NCBI GenBank assembly: GCA_900696645.1
Contig: CAADGV010000004.1
Coordinates: forward strand, 62,001-126,000
From: an uncultured Chlorobiota bacterium
GTDB taxonomy: Bacteria; Bacteroidota; Ignavibacteria; UBA10030; UBA6906
Direction: 5' to 3'
Length of the DNA: 64,000 bases
Position 1 is the stretch's first letter; each line of letters starts with the position of its first letter. Position numbers and translations under genes: made by a program. The notes beneath the pieces were generated by a model, which worked only from the letters and a program-made list of their open reading frames with translations, searched no databases and was not told the DNA's origin. This document shows positions 55,201 to 63,601 of the stretch, piece by piece.

Positions 55201-55424
55201 TTGAATGTGTATCCGTCAAACCGGTTCAGCCCGTCGGCAGTACCGAACCACATGAACCCTTGACTATCCTGCATGATGCACCAGATGGAGCTTTGCGAGA
55301 GGCCGTCTTCGACGGAGTAGGTTTGGATTCGGTGGTCGCGAATGTTGAATTGGGCTAATGTTTCTTGACGCGTAAAGAGAACGCCAACAAGCAGACTCGC
55401 CCGTGCAACCAGTGCCAGCGCCAT
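52242..55424 (-). CDS. Propeller-sensor histidine kinase 1 (Reg_prop, Y_Y_Y, HisKA_3)
   Basis: This is a kinase of about 1,060 residues. After a signal peptide (MALALVARASLLVGVLF) come Reg_prop repeats (QDSQGFMWFGTADGLNRFDG, EDRHGTIWVGTLEGLHRFD and more) forming two periplasmic propellers. A Y_Y_Y domain (NRYAYMMEGFDKGWV, YTNLDPGEYVFRVK) and one membrane helix follow. The coiled linker leads to HisKA_3 with phospho-accepting His854 (ARDLHDD) and a HATPase with NAVRHAGAS and GKGM...GHGLRNM. It senses an unknown, probably carbohydrate-like or envelope signal. Start 55424 is preferred over 55547 because the signal peptide then leads. Confidence 0.9.
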   Translation of the reverse strand: MALALVARASLLVGVLFTRQETLAQFNIRDHRIQTYSVEDGLSQSSIWCIMQDSQGFMWFGTADGLNRFDGYTFKVYRHDASDSTSLRSNTVWSLLEDRHGTIWVGTLEGLHRFDRRTETFTYLPDDPSYRSARLNTLIYSLAEDGDGKIWVTSSRRLTVLNPSTDTFREYRAADFGRKDEGLALRAHCADEAGNVWLTCSDLLMQYEYSTKRFVKIPFPERYPTASPTLYVDGSGVVWLGSAAAATGLYAYSKANNSWRRWMHDPKNPRSVSSDFIKTLCADEEGRLWVGTTSGGLNVFDEKRDEFTRVVPHSPTNTFYDKVASIYRDRSGLIWVGYDGAGVVKIDPHRNKFKHILLPPSRRKDTGDNFFKALMVDRNNRVWLGMYNQGVAVLDRRNGNVKRFYDEFSGSGEGSANSVFALFEDSRGFVWIGTMKGLYRSDASTNRFRKYEFRGITRDDTRGRIITAFCEDSSGDVWIGSATSVLRYDRKRDVVENVLTLDRIDTSYVAPSALCFAADRNGIWCGSLGIGLLRFSPEGHLVKQYKSHPRNANSISHNSVKTICIDPDGILWIGTEDGLNRFDPIKESWRRYGSADGLPNDFVYGVLMDHHRNLWISTNRGLSRMAAADPENPRFRNYAVHDGLQSSEFNTNTFFQTPEGEMFFGGVNGFNAFFPDSVRDNPVLPKVVLTRFKKFDQPAHLDEDISVAEDVSLSYDESVFSFEFAGLEFTNPQENRYAYMMEGFDKGWVFCGKRREARYTNLDPGEYVFRVKVCNNDGVWNEAATSINVTIVPPFWRTGWFIGLMAGLGVVTFGGTVRFISTQKLKKRIRQLEREKEIQEERLRTRERIARDLHDDLASTVGSAGFFIESVKGQLKDIPAQSKEFLDKTSSLLTEAEEAMSDIVWSVSPKHDTLESLLARIRLTTADLCRTNQIKYEVALAENVESFTLAEDVRRNIYLIFKEALSNAVRHAGASAIRVEFAVTDSCYELAIADNGKGMPSPEESLTLTKRGHGLRNMTKRADEVHAELFFEQANPSGTIVRLKGCLPAQRAGSTTGKKE

Positions 55425-55693
55425 GCGCTCCGAATCCGAGTTGAGTTGGGTAAAAGGTGGAAAGTGCGGAGCTAAAGTAGGGAGAGAAGCGAGCAAATGC
55501 AAGAACTGCCTTCTCGGCAGAATCCCCCGGTAACGATGAGGATTCACATCTTGGGGTCACTTTTTCCCTCAGCAAGGTCAGATTTACCCGGTCAGAACCA
55601 AGGCTTGCCAAAAGCGACATATTCTTGAAAGCAAAACAATGGCACGGTGTGGGAGTAGTCGATGGTCGGGAACACTCAGGAGGAAACCACTAA

Positions 55694-55882
55694 ATGAAAC
55701 GTAGTGAAAAAGCACTTCTTGCGCTTCTCTGCACAATTCTCTTGCTTGCCATTTTTTCGACACGAGTCTCGGGAACAACTACTCAGAACGATGCGCCGTC
55801 GAAGACAGTATTGGAATCTGAAAAGCGCGATGATAGTCCTCACCGTCATTCAAAAATGAAGGCGAATACTCTGTTTCCTTGA
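55694..55882 (+). CDS. Small secreted peptide of 62 residues
   Basis: This short gene has a strong AGGAGG 10 bases before its ATG. The peptide opens with a clear signal sequence (MKRSEKALLALLCTILLLAIF) and has a short polar, charged mature part of about 35 residues with HRH. It is the only + strand gene among four - strand two-component genes and ends 7 bases before response regulator 2. No family is recognised. It could be a peptide ligand, or a decayed remnant. Confidence 0.5.
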   Translation: MKRSEKALLALLCTILLLAIFSTRVSGTTTQNDAPSKTVLESEKRDDSPHRHSKMKANTLFP

Positions 55883-55889
55883 TCCGGCG

Positions 55890-56567
55890 CTACACCAACC
55901 CCCGGTCGAGCGCCACTCGAACTGCAAGCGCGCGCGAATGTACGTGCAGCTTCTTGTAGATATTCTTGATGTGAGTCTTGACGGTATGAGGTGAGATGAA
56001 GAGCTTCTTTGCAAGAGTTTGATAGGTTTCGCCGTGAACGAGTCCCTGCAACAATTCAAGTTCACGTTCGGATAGGTCGAACTCAACCGGCGCGGGCGCG
56101 GGAATGCTTACTTTTGAATTGCCTACAGATTTCTCGCGAAGAAACGACAATACTGTACGGGCAATTGATTGCGACATGGGCGCGCCGCCTGCATGCAATT
56201 CCCTGATGGCATCAACAACCTTCTCAATCGGGTCGTCTTTCAACAAATAACCGGCGGCACCGGCCTGGATTGCATGGAAGATTTTTACTTCGTCTTCAAA
56301 TACGGTAAACATCATGATCTCTGCTTCGGGGAATAACTCTTTGGCGGCTATTGTGGTTTCGATGCCGCTCATTCCCGGAAGCTCGATGTCCATAAGAACG
56401 ATGTCGGGAATCTGGCTGGGAGGCAGTTTGCGCAATCCTGAGAGCGCCCCCTCCCCTGACGCGTAAGTCGCAACAAGCTTGATGTCTTCGAAGAACTCGA
56501 ACTGTTCTTCGAAGCGTTTCCGCAATGATGAATTATCCTCAACAAATGCAACTTTTATGATATTCAT
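55890..56567 (-). CDS. LuxR/NarL-family response regulator 2
   Basis: This 225-residue regulator has a receiver with Asp60 (IVLMDIELPG) and pocket EDN. The helix-turn-helix reads LSERELELLQGLVHG, then FISPHTVKTHIKNIYKKL. It follows kinase 2 by 70 bases on the same strand and is paralogous to regulator 1, sharing the end pattern HVHS-A-AV--A---GLV. Confidence 0.93.
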   Translation of the reverse strand: MNIIKVAFVEDNSSLRKRFEEQFEFFEDIKLVATYASGEGALSGLRKLPPSQIPDIVLMDIELPGMSGIETTIAAKELFPEAEIMMFTVFEDEVKIFHAIQAGAAGYLLKDDPIEKVVDAIRELHAGGAPMSQSIARTVLSFLREKSVGNSKVSIPAPAPVEFDLSERELELLQGLVHGETYQTLAKKLFISPHTVKTHIKNIYKKLHVHSRALAVRVALDRGLV

Positions 56568-56637
56568 AGTGATTGAAGTTGCTGATTCATCAAAAAACCT
56601 TCAATACCCCAAAGGCGGTATTTCCGGTACGACTTGC

Positions 56638-59600
56638 TCACCTCGCAACGCCTTCGTCGGGAACACGAACGGGGATTTCGAATTTCGCCTCCGTGCCTCG
56701 TCCGCTTGACTCAACCGAAAACGAGCCACCCAATTCTTCCGCCCGCCTGCGCATATTGGTTACGCCGTTCCCTTCGAGTGAACCACCTGTCGTCCGTTGC
56801 ATGCCGGTACCATTATCCTTCACTGAAATACAGAATCTGTCGGGACTTGAGGAATTCAATGTCACGGATATGTACGATGCACGCGCATGCTTCATGCAGT
56901 TCGTCAGTGCTTCCTGCACAAAGCGGAAACAATTGAGAGCCTGTGTCGGGCTCAGTTCAATCGCTGGATTGCTCGAGAATTCAAAATTCAGTTCTGTCGC
57001 ATCCTGCAATTCCATTTGCCTGCGTGAGTATGCTTCGACTTCGGAAGCAAACCGGTCGAGAGTCATTGACTGGGTTTTCATTGCCCAGATTGTTTCGCGG
57101 AGTTGCAGCATACTTGATCGGGCATCCTGTTGCAGAGCTTTCAGCAGACGCTGTGCACGGGTTTCCGTGGGGGGCGAGTATTTTCCCACAAGATCAAGTC
57201 CTGAAATAATATTCACAAGCTGAGCCCCGACATGATCATGCAGGTCTCTGGAAATTCTCTCGCGTTCTTCCTGAATTGCCCGCTCACGTTCCAATTCCTC
57301 CACCTTCTTCCTCAATTTTCTGACCGAAACATACCGGACAATCCCTCCAAATGTTCCGGCCGCGAGAAGAACCATTGAACCAATAAACCACCACCGCTTC
57401 CAGAAAGGAGGCAGAATAGTGAACGAAATAGTCGCCGGAGAAGCCGAGATAACATTGTTGCCGTTGATTGCCAGAACGGAGAATGTATACTCGCCGTCAT
57501 TCAAGTTGCGGTAACGAACCTCCCGGTCTTTTGTTAGCCGCGACCAATCCTCTTCGAGCGGTTCAAGCCTGAAACGATAGCGAACATCTTCCTCATCCAG
57601 ATAGCTCAACCCGGCGAAACTGACGCTGATGTTGTTCTGGTAATGTTCGAGATGTATCGGCTGAGGATGCGGAAGTGTCCGAGTGAGCATATGAGAAAAT
57701 ACCCGCAACGTGTCATTCAGTAATCCTGTGATTCGGACACGGGGCGGAATCGTGTTCTGCTCGAGTTGGTCAAGGTCGATTTTAGAAACACCTCCCGTCG
57801 TTGCGATCCACAGCGAATTGTCCGAGGAACGATAGTCGGCTTGCGTAATGCTGGCGGCAGGAGTGGGCCGCAGCATTGACGAACCGAAGGATATCAACTC
57901 GCCTTCGCGGAGTTGGTGAAGCGAGCTTTCCGTCAGTATCCAGAGCGCATCGTTCAACCCTTTGACCTTTCCCATCCACAACACGGAGTTGCCCTGCAGC
58001 CCGGATTTTTCGTTAATCACAGCAACTCTTCCTTTGTGCATTCGTGCCAATCCTTTGCCTGTACCGAACCAGATTGTTTCCTCCTCCTCCAACACCGAGT
58101 AGATCTCGTGGGATGGAAGTCCCTGTTCCACGGAGAACTTCTCAAACACCCCATCCCGCAGACGCGAAGCGCCATTGTCGCGAGAAAGAAACCAAAGCGA
58201 GTTGTAGCCCTGAACAATTCCCTCGATCATCTGCGATGGCATCCCATCAGCTACGTCGAGACGACGCGTCCGGCCATTGGTCATGCGATACGTACCCGAC
58301 CCATACGAACCGCTCCAGCGCACGCCGGCTGAGTCGAAGCAAATAGCAGAAACTCCGCCGCCGACCCTTAGCCCGTCCTCGCGTCGAAGAATTCTTCGAA
58401 ACACATCACGCTCATAAGGCCCGTAGAGAAACTCAAAAGTCCCCACCAGAATTTTGCCTTGCGGGTTTTCGGCAATGGCCCGGACTTCGGCGAACGAACT
58501 GTTGCGCAACGAAAGCCGTCCCTCGCGATCCAGCATTCCCAGAAAGCTGTTGCCGCCAAGCCAGACGTTCTGTTTGGAATCACAAAACACAGCGGAGATG
58601 TTTGCGGTGGGAAGTCCCGATTCAATTGTGAAGAAACTGATATGATCGTGTGAAAGCCTTTTTGCGCCACCGCCGAAGGTTCCAAGCCACAACGAACCTT
58701 CATGATCACGAAGCATTGCCTGCAGGAATTCCGGGACAATTCCCTCTTCTTTCTTGTACAAACGCATCGAATCGCCGGAGATTCGGAAAAGCCCGATCCG
58801 CGTTGCAGCCCAGATTGTCGAGTCATTTTCTTCGGACATGCCGTACACAGTTGGCAGTGAGCCGGGAAGAGAGATGGTCTTTTTCAATCTGACGGAAGCC
58901 CCTTTGCCTTCTATCTCAATCACGCCTATGGAATTGAGTCCGCCCAACCATACCTCGCCGCCTTCCCGAACCAGAACACTTGAGGTGTTTCGACTAAAAT
59001 GGTGGGAAGCTTGCGGGGGGACTTCAATTGAGTGGGATTCAATGTGATGATTGTTGGTCGGTGTAATGCGGGTCAACTTTCCTTCACCGACATAGTAGAT
59101 CACGCCATTGTGCAGAAAAAGAAGCCCGGCATCGCCCGATGAACCTGTACTGTCCACTGAGACACTGTCTCCAAAGAGAACGCTCACGCCGCTTTGACTC
59201 TGAAGATAAATTCTCCCGAACTTGTCTTCTGTAATTCTGGAAACAACAGAATCAGGGAGACCATGTTGTGTGGAATACGTTCTGAATTGCCTTCCGTCGA
59301 AACTGCAAGCCCCTCCCTTGTAGGTGCCGAACCACATCGTTCCGTCGGAAGATTGAAAAATGCTGTATATCAGATTTGCCGACAGTCCGTCGAACGTGGA
59401 GTAGTTCTTGAAATGATGTCCGTCGTACACCGAAACGCCGCGATCAGTGCCGAACCACATGAACCCGTCACGATCCTGATACATCGAGAAGATGTAGTTG
59501 CTGGCAAGACCAGTTGCTCTGTTGTATGTTCTGAGAGCAAGCTGTTGCGGGAAGGAAAGGCTCGGCAAGACAAGATTCAAGAGAACAGCAGCAAGCAAGA

Positions 59601-59679
59601 TACCTTTGTGCCTCTTCGGCCTGTATACGCGACCATCATACGGCCGCAGGGCTTCGTTTGCAGACCTATGCCTCAGCAA
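56638..59679 (-). CDS. Propeller-sensor histidine kinase 2 (Reg_prop, Y_Y_Y, HisKA_3)
   Basis: This is a kinase of about 1,013 residues. An N-terminal hydrophobic segment (GILLAAVLLNLVLPSLSFP) is followed by Reg_prop repeats (YQDRDGFMWFGTDRGVSVYDG, SSDGTMWFGT) and a Y_Y_Y domain (VRYRFRLEPLEEDW, YRNLNDGEYTFSV). One membrane helix, a coiled linker, HisKA_3 with His814 (SRDLHDHVG) and a HATPase (TNCMKHARAS, NGTGM, GNGVTNM) complete it. The start is uncertain: the frame opens with TTG at 59679 and no in-frame ATG precedes the signal. It pairs with response regulator 2. Confidence 0.9.
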   Translation of the reverse strand: MLRHRSANEALRPYDGRVYRPKRHKGILLAAVLLNLVLPSLSFPQQLALRTYNRATGLASNYIFSMYQDRDGFMWFGTDRGVSVYDGHHFKNYSTFDGLSANLIYSIFQSSDGTMWFGTYKGGACSFDGRQFRTYSTQHGLPDSVVSRITEDKFGRIYLQSQSGVSVLFGDSVSVDSTGSSGDAGLLFLHNGVIYYVGEGKLTRITPTNNHHIESHSIEVPPQASHHFSRNTSSVLVREGGEVWLGGLNSIGVIEIEGKGASVRLKKTISLPGSLPTVYGMSEENDSTIWAATRIGLFRISGDSMRLYKKEEGIVPEFLQAMLRDHEGSLWLGTFGGGAKRLSHDHISFFTIESGLPTANISAVFCDSKQNVWLGGNSFLGMLDREGRLSLRNSSFAEVRAIAENPQGKILVGTFEFLYGPYERDVFRRILRREDGLRVGGGVSAICFDSAGVRWSGSYGSGTYRMTNGRTRRLDVADGMPSQMIEGIVQGYNSLWFLSRDNGASRLRDGVFEKFSVEQGLPSHEIYSVLEEEETIWFGTGKGLARMHKGRVAVINEKSGLQGNSVLWMGKVKGLNDALWILTESSLHQLREGELISFGSSMLRPTPAASITQADYRSSDNSLWIATTGGVSKIDLDQLEQNTIPPRVRITGLLNDTLRVFSHMLTRTLPHPQPIHLEHYQNNISVSFAGLSYLDEEDVRYRFRLEPLEEDWSRLTKDREVRYRNLNDGEYTFSVLAINGNNVISASPATISFTILPPFWKRWWFIGSMVLLAAGTFGGIVRYVSVRKLRKKVEELERERAIQEERERISRDLHDHVGAQLVNIISGLDLVGKYSPPTETRAQRLLKALQQDARSSMLQLRETIWAMKTQSMTLDRFASEVEAYSRRQMELQDATELNFEFSSNPAIELSPTQALNCFRFVQEALTNCMKHARASYISVTLNSSSPDRFCISVKDNGTGMQRTTGGSLEGNGVTNMRRRAEELGGSFSVESSGRGTEAKFEIPVRVPDEGVAR

Positions 59680-59837
59680 AATAGACCATGTTGTGTGAAA
59701 CAGATGAATCCCCCCAAGGAGAGATGATAGCTACACCAATTAATTGCTAACCGGTTTGAATTGCAAGAAACAGGATTGAAAAGTCGGCAATTCTGTTCTA
59801 TCTTGACAAAGGAAAACGAACAGTTCAGAGGATAAGA

Positions 59838-60257
59838 ATGGAAATCAGAACCGAACAATTCTCCGTCTCCACGAAAGGCGGCTCGGAAGTGCTCGACATA
59901 ACGCAACACGTCGGGAAGATACTCCTCCGGCACAAGATGCAGGAAGGAAATGTCACGGTTTTCGTTGTCGGATCGACGGCCTCGATTACGACAACGGAAT
60001 TCGAGCCCGGCTTGAGAAAAGACATTCCCGAAGCCCTCGACAAGCTTGCGCCCAAGAACCACCGCTACCATCACGATGATACGTGGCACGACGGCAACGG
60101 GCATTCGCATGTTCGTGCTGCAATGATGGGCTGCTCGATCACCATCCCTTTTGTGAATGGAACACTGATGCTCGGAACGTGGCAGCAAATTGTTCTCATC
60201 GATCACGACAACAGGCCGCGGGAGCGAACAATCGTCGTTCAGGCAATCGGACACTAA
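59838..60257 (+). CDS. YjbQ/UPF0047 family protein
   Basis: This 139-residue protein matches YjbQ: ITQHVGKIL, VVGSTASITTTEFEPGL, HRYHHDDTWHDGNGHSHVRAA and LGTWQQIVLIDHDNRPRERTI. The E. coli member has weak thiamine-phosphate synthase activity; the true role is unsettled. GAGGATAAG precedes the ATG. It converges with the next gene with one base between stops. Confidence 0.93.
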   Translation: MEIRTEQFSVSTKGGSEVLDITQHVGKILLRHKMQEGNVTVFVVGSTASITTTEFEPGLRKDIPEALDKLAPKNHRYHHDDTWHDGNGHSHVRAAMMGCSITIPFVNGTLMLGTWQQIVLIDHDNRPRERTIVVQAIGH

Positions 60258-60258
60258 C

Positions 60259-61062
60259 TTACTCGGGTAACTCTCCGTAGTCCAACTCCGAGCCGAAGAG
60301 GCTGTGCGGTATCAGAAAGACAATCAACGTTATCATCGCCGCCGCAAACACCCATGTCTTTGGTTGTTTGGATTTGAAGAGCGCAATTGCAGCAACAATC
60401 CACGCAACAAAAGCAATCAGAGTCTTGTTGTCGGTCAGATCAGTCCCGAAGGGAATGCCCGTCCAATATTCGCCGAAAGCGTACTTCTGAACAATCGGGC
60501 CGAGTATCATCCCCCCGACCGTCATCAGGCCGAGCGTCCAGAACGTAAGTCCCTTCAGGCTTGGCTTGCTGCTGAAGAATTCAATGCCTGCCCGGTTTGA
60601 AAACAGCATCGCTGCAAACATTGCTATCACGTGAGGAATGAGCGCACCCCCCGGCACATCCCCCTTGAAGCGAATTATTACAGTGCCGGACGAGGGGATC
60701 TGTGCGTGTGCCGAACCCTTCGTCAGATGCAGCTTGTATTCGAGTTTGCCTGCCGGAGGCTGGTGCGGAAGTTCTGCCACGAGTTCATTCGCCGTTCTTG
60801 TCATCGGCACCTCGGTCCATTCGTCCTTCGTTTTGAACCGCTTCCACTGCAACACTCCGGCTATTGATTCATCCGGCACAGGGATACTCACGAGGGCGTT
60901 GCCATCCCCGCCGTGACTCCGTAGCAAGTCGTATGTAACTGTGCGGCCGTCAATAACAACCTTTCCCGAAAGTGGATACGTCGGGCCGGTTGTCCGCTGG
61001 TAGTATGCGGCCGCGAGGGTTATGACTAACGATATGATCCAGAACAGTAGCGAGCGTGACAT
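60259..61062 (-). CDS. Membrane protein of unknown function
   Basis: This 267-residue protein has an N-terminal membrane helix (about 5-21) and a soluble beta-rich domain outside (about 30-130). Four further helices follow (about 138-158, 170-190, 210-228, 235-252). No known motif is seen. It stands alone, with stop codons almost touching YjbQ. Confidence 0.65.
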   Translation of the reverse strand: MSRSLLFWIISLVITLAAAYYQRTTGPTYPLSGKVVIDGRTVTYDLLRSHGGDGNALVSIPVPDESIAGVLQWKRFKTKDEWTEVPMTRTANELVAELPHQPPAGKLEYKLHLTKGSAHAQIPSSGTVIIRFKGDVPGGALIPHVIAMFAAMLFSNRAGIEFFSSKPSLKGLTFWTLGLMTVGGMILGPIVQKYAFGEYWTGIPFGTDLTDNKTLIAFVAWIVAAIALFKSKQPKTWVFAAAMITLIVFLIPHSLFGSELDYGELPE

Positions 61063-61211
61063 AAGAAACTGTGTTTTTTTTTGTTATCAGAATGCGGGAT
61101 TGATTCATCTCTTAAAGAAAGGTAAGAAAAACCTGATTGGGGAGGAAGGGGAGATTGATCGGGGCAACTCCATTGACTGATGCGAAGAGCCCGAGGATTC
61201 TCCGCCAAAGG

Positions 61212-61251
61212 TCGACGACTCGACTCGTCGAGCGGATGAGCCTCCGGCTCA
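61212..61251. repeat. REP-like double hairpin downstream of tRNA-Ser
   Basis: TCGACGA pairs with TCGTCGA over a 6-base loop (61212-61231). TGAGCC pairs with GGCTCA over TCC (61237-61251). The layout resembles 51504-51552. It could help end the tRNA transcript, but there is no T-run. Confidence 0.5.
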
Positions 61252-61301
61252 GAACCTCGAACCTGTGGTGGGGAAAATTCTATAAACTTATCTGGAAGGT
61301 G

Positions 61302-61384
61302 CGGAGAGCCGAGGATTCGAACCTCGAAGCCCTTGCGGGCGCCAGTTTTCAAGACTGGTGCAATAGCCGTTCTGCCAGCTCTCC
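61302..61384 (-). tRNA. tRNA-Ser (anticodon UGA)
   Basis: Read on the - strand, the 7-bp acceptor GGAGAGC pairs with GCTCTCC. The D stem is GCA/TGC, the anticodon stem CCAGT/ACTGG with loop CTTGAAA (anticodon TGA). The class II variable arm is GCCC-GCAA-GGGC and the T arm CGAGG-TTCGAAT-CCTCG. The discriminator is G and the CCA tail is not encoded. It reads UCA (and probably other UCN) serine codons. Confidence 0.97.
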
Positions 61385-61862
61385 AAAAATCTGAACCAAA
61401 TCTACTCAATTGGGAGGCTCGTTTCAAGAAGAAAATTGTGTTTTGCGTGGCATACGTCACGAACATCGTTTGTGGATTTCGTACGTTTGGTCTGACTCTT
61501 TCATCCCTCGTTGTACAAAGGTTCAATGCAGGCCTTCGATTTCTGCTGAACACAGAGAGAGCCGTTCCGGCAAAAAAAAAGACTTCAGGTTCTTTAAAAT
61601 AGGGAGAATGCAAGTTTCCTTCTGTGCTTCGCCGCGCGCAACACGAGTTTCGACGATCCTCCGCAAGAAGGCAAGTTTGTATTCTCCCGACCCATTTCAT
61701 ACCCGCTTCCAAGAAGTTCTTCCGCCAAAATAATCACAGATCTCACCACCTGTATACGATGTCCGCTCACTCTCACTTGATGCATGTCAAGTAATGCTAT
61801 GGTTTTTGCCGATATATTGATGATAGGGGCTCGTCTCATCACGTAATCGCGAAACAAAGGAC
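61385..61862. other. Gene-free interval before the polysaccharide cluster
   Basis: I see no convincing gene, RNA or hairpin in these 478 bases. A short A-run and an AT-rich stretch (61569-61605) could hold promoter elements for the tRNA or the glycosyltransferase, but no motif is clear. Confidence 0.5.
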
Positions 61863-62819
61863 ATGAATATTCAATCTCCCCTGCCATTAGTCAGTATCGG
61901 ACTGCCGGTGCATAACGGGGAGCGGTTTCTTGCATCCGCTATCGAGTCTATTCTCTCCCAAACCTATTCCCACCTTGAATTGATTATCTCCGACAATGCG
62001 TCGACGGATGGTACGCAGGCAATTTGCAGGGCATTTGCAGCTTTGGATAACCGCGTACACTATGTTCGGAACAAAACAAACGTCGGCGCGGCGAGAAACT
62101 ACAACGCAACAATCGAGCGCGCAACGGGAACGTACTTCAAGTGGGCGGCGCACGACGATCTCTGCAAGCCAACGCTCATTCAACGGTGTGTTGACCTTCT
62201 CGAAACACATCCCGAAGTAGTGCTGGCGTATGCGAAAACGACCATCATCGATGAATCCGGTAAAGTGATTAATGATCGATTTGAAGATCTATACAATCTT
62301 CGCTGGAAGAGAGCCTCGCGACGCTACAAAGCATTTACGAAAACTCCGTTGGATTGCAATCCCGTGTTCGGGGTTATGCGGTTGAGCGCCCTGAGAAAAA
62401 CTCCGGGCATCGGCCCGTACGAATCGTCGGACCGGGTGTTGTTAGGCGAACTCGCATTGTTGGGCGAGATTGCAGAAGTACCCGAACGGCTCTTCCTCCG
62501 GCGCTATCATTCGGATGTCTCGACTTTTGCCTGCAAATCAAAAAAGGAAATTGCCGCGTGGTTTGACCCCGAATCTAAAGGACGGTTCACAAGGCTGCGT
62601 CGATTCCGCGAGTACATCCGGTCCCTCTATCGAGTACCGCTTTCAATCGGGGAACGGTTTGTGTGCCTTGCGTATCTGATTCTGTTTTATGCACGGACTT
62701 ACACACAACCTGCCCGGTGGGGCCGGATCGTGAGACAAGAGAATGCAAAATTCTCCCTTGCAACATATCTGCAGCACAATCCCGCAAAAACCGTGCATGA
62801 AAAAGAGGAAATCTATTGA
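61863..62819 (+). CDS. Family 2 glycosyltransferase
   Basis: This 318-residue GT-A enzyme opens LVSIGLPVHNGERFLASAIES and LELIISDNASTDGT, with the metal-binding HDD (AAHDDLCKP) at about residue 99. It transfers a sugar from a nucleotide donor, probably to a growing surface polysaccharide. The C-terminal third is basic and may lie on the membrane (about 255-275 hydrophobic). It overlaps the next gene by 4 bases and leads a cluster of sugar-nucleotide genes. Confidence 0.9.
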   Translation: MNIQSPLPLVSIGLPVHNGERFLASAIESILSQTYSHLELIISDNASTDGTQAICRAFAALDNRVHYVRNKTNVGAARNYNATIERATGTYFKWAAHDDLCKPTLIQRCVDLLETHPEVVLAYAKTTIIDESGKVINDRFEDLYNLRWKRASRRYKAFTKTPLDCNPVFGVMRLSALRKTPGIGPYESSDRVLLGELALLGEIAEVPERLFLRRYHSDVSTFACKSKKEIAAWFDPESKGRFTRLRRFREYIRSLYRVPLSIGERFVCLAYLILFYARTYTQPARWGRIVRQENAKFSLATYLQHNPAKTVHEKEEIY

Positions 62820-63589
62820 AAGTGGGAATCCTCGCAGGCGGAGTCGGGAGCAGGCTTGCCGAAGAAACCGAAATAAAGCCCAAACCGATGGTGGAAATTG
62901 GCGGCAGGCCGATTCTGTGGCACATCATGATGCATTACTCGTACTACGGTTTCAATGACTTCGTCATTGCTGTCGGTTACAAAGGCGAGCAGATCAAGAA
63001 ATATGTTGTTGACTACTCATCTCTCACCGGAAACTTGAAAGTGAGTGTCCGAACACGGCACGTTGAGACGAGCGGGGGGTATCGGCCCGACTGGAACGTC
63101 GACCTCGTTGACACAGGAATCGCTACGCTGACCGGCGGACGGATTAAACGTCTGGCACCGTACTTCGACAACGAAACATTCATGCTGACGTGGGGCGATG
63201 GAGTCTCCGACGTGAATCTGAACAAGCTCATCGATTTTCACAAGAGTCACGGAAAACTCGCAACGCTGACTGCCGTCCGACCCCCTGCGCGGTTTGGCCA
63301 TCTTCAGTTCGAGGGCAACCGGGTTTCCTCGTTCGAGGAAAAGCCGCAAACATCCGAAGGTTGGATCAACGGCGCCTTCTTCGTCCTTGAGCCCGGCATC
63401 TTCGACTATATTGACGGAGACGATACTCAATGGGAAGGCGAACCGATGAAACGCCTCGCTGCCGACGGGCAACTCATGGCCTACAAACACGAATCGTTCT
63501 GGCAGTGCATGGATACACTGCGCGACAAGCGAATGCTGGATGAACTCTGGCGCCGTAACCAAGCCCCATGGAAGATCTGGAATGATTAG
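62816..63589 (+). CDS. rfbF: Glucose-1-phosphate cytidylyltransferase
   Basis: This 257-residue enzyme makes CDP-glucose, the entry point to CDP-linked dideoxy or branched sugars. Signatures are ILAGGVGSRLAEET, KPKPMVEIGGRPILWHIM, MLTWGDGVSDVN, GWINGAFFVLEPGIF and WQCMDTLRDK. The start is TTG at 62816, overlapping the previous stop (TTGA) with AGAGGA upstream. Confidence 0.95.
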   Translation: MKVGILAGGVGSRLAEETEIKPKPMVEIGGRPILWHIMMHYSYYGFNDFVIAVGYKGEQIKKYVVDYSSLTGNLKVSVRTRHVETSGGYRPDWNVDLVDTGIATLTGGRIKRLAPYFDNETFMLTWGDGVSDVNLNKLIDFHKSHGKLATLTAVRPPARFGHLQFEGNRVSSFEEKPQTSEGWINGAFFVLEPGIFDYIDGDDTQWEGEPMKRLAADGQLMAYKHESFWQCMDTLRDKRMLDELWRRNQAPWKIWND

Positions 63590-63601
63590 AGGGCACTGTT
63601 G

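Noticed and set aside
61594-61887. 97-codon - strand open frame upstream of the glycosyltransferase
   Set aside because: It overlaps the glycosyltransferase start, lacks a signal or domain, and has atypical composition.
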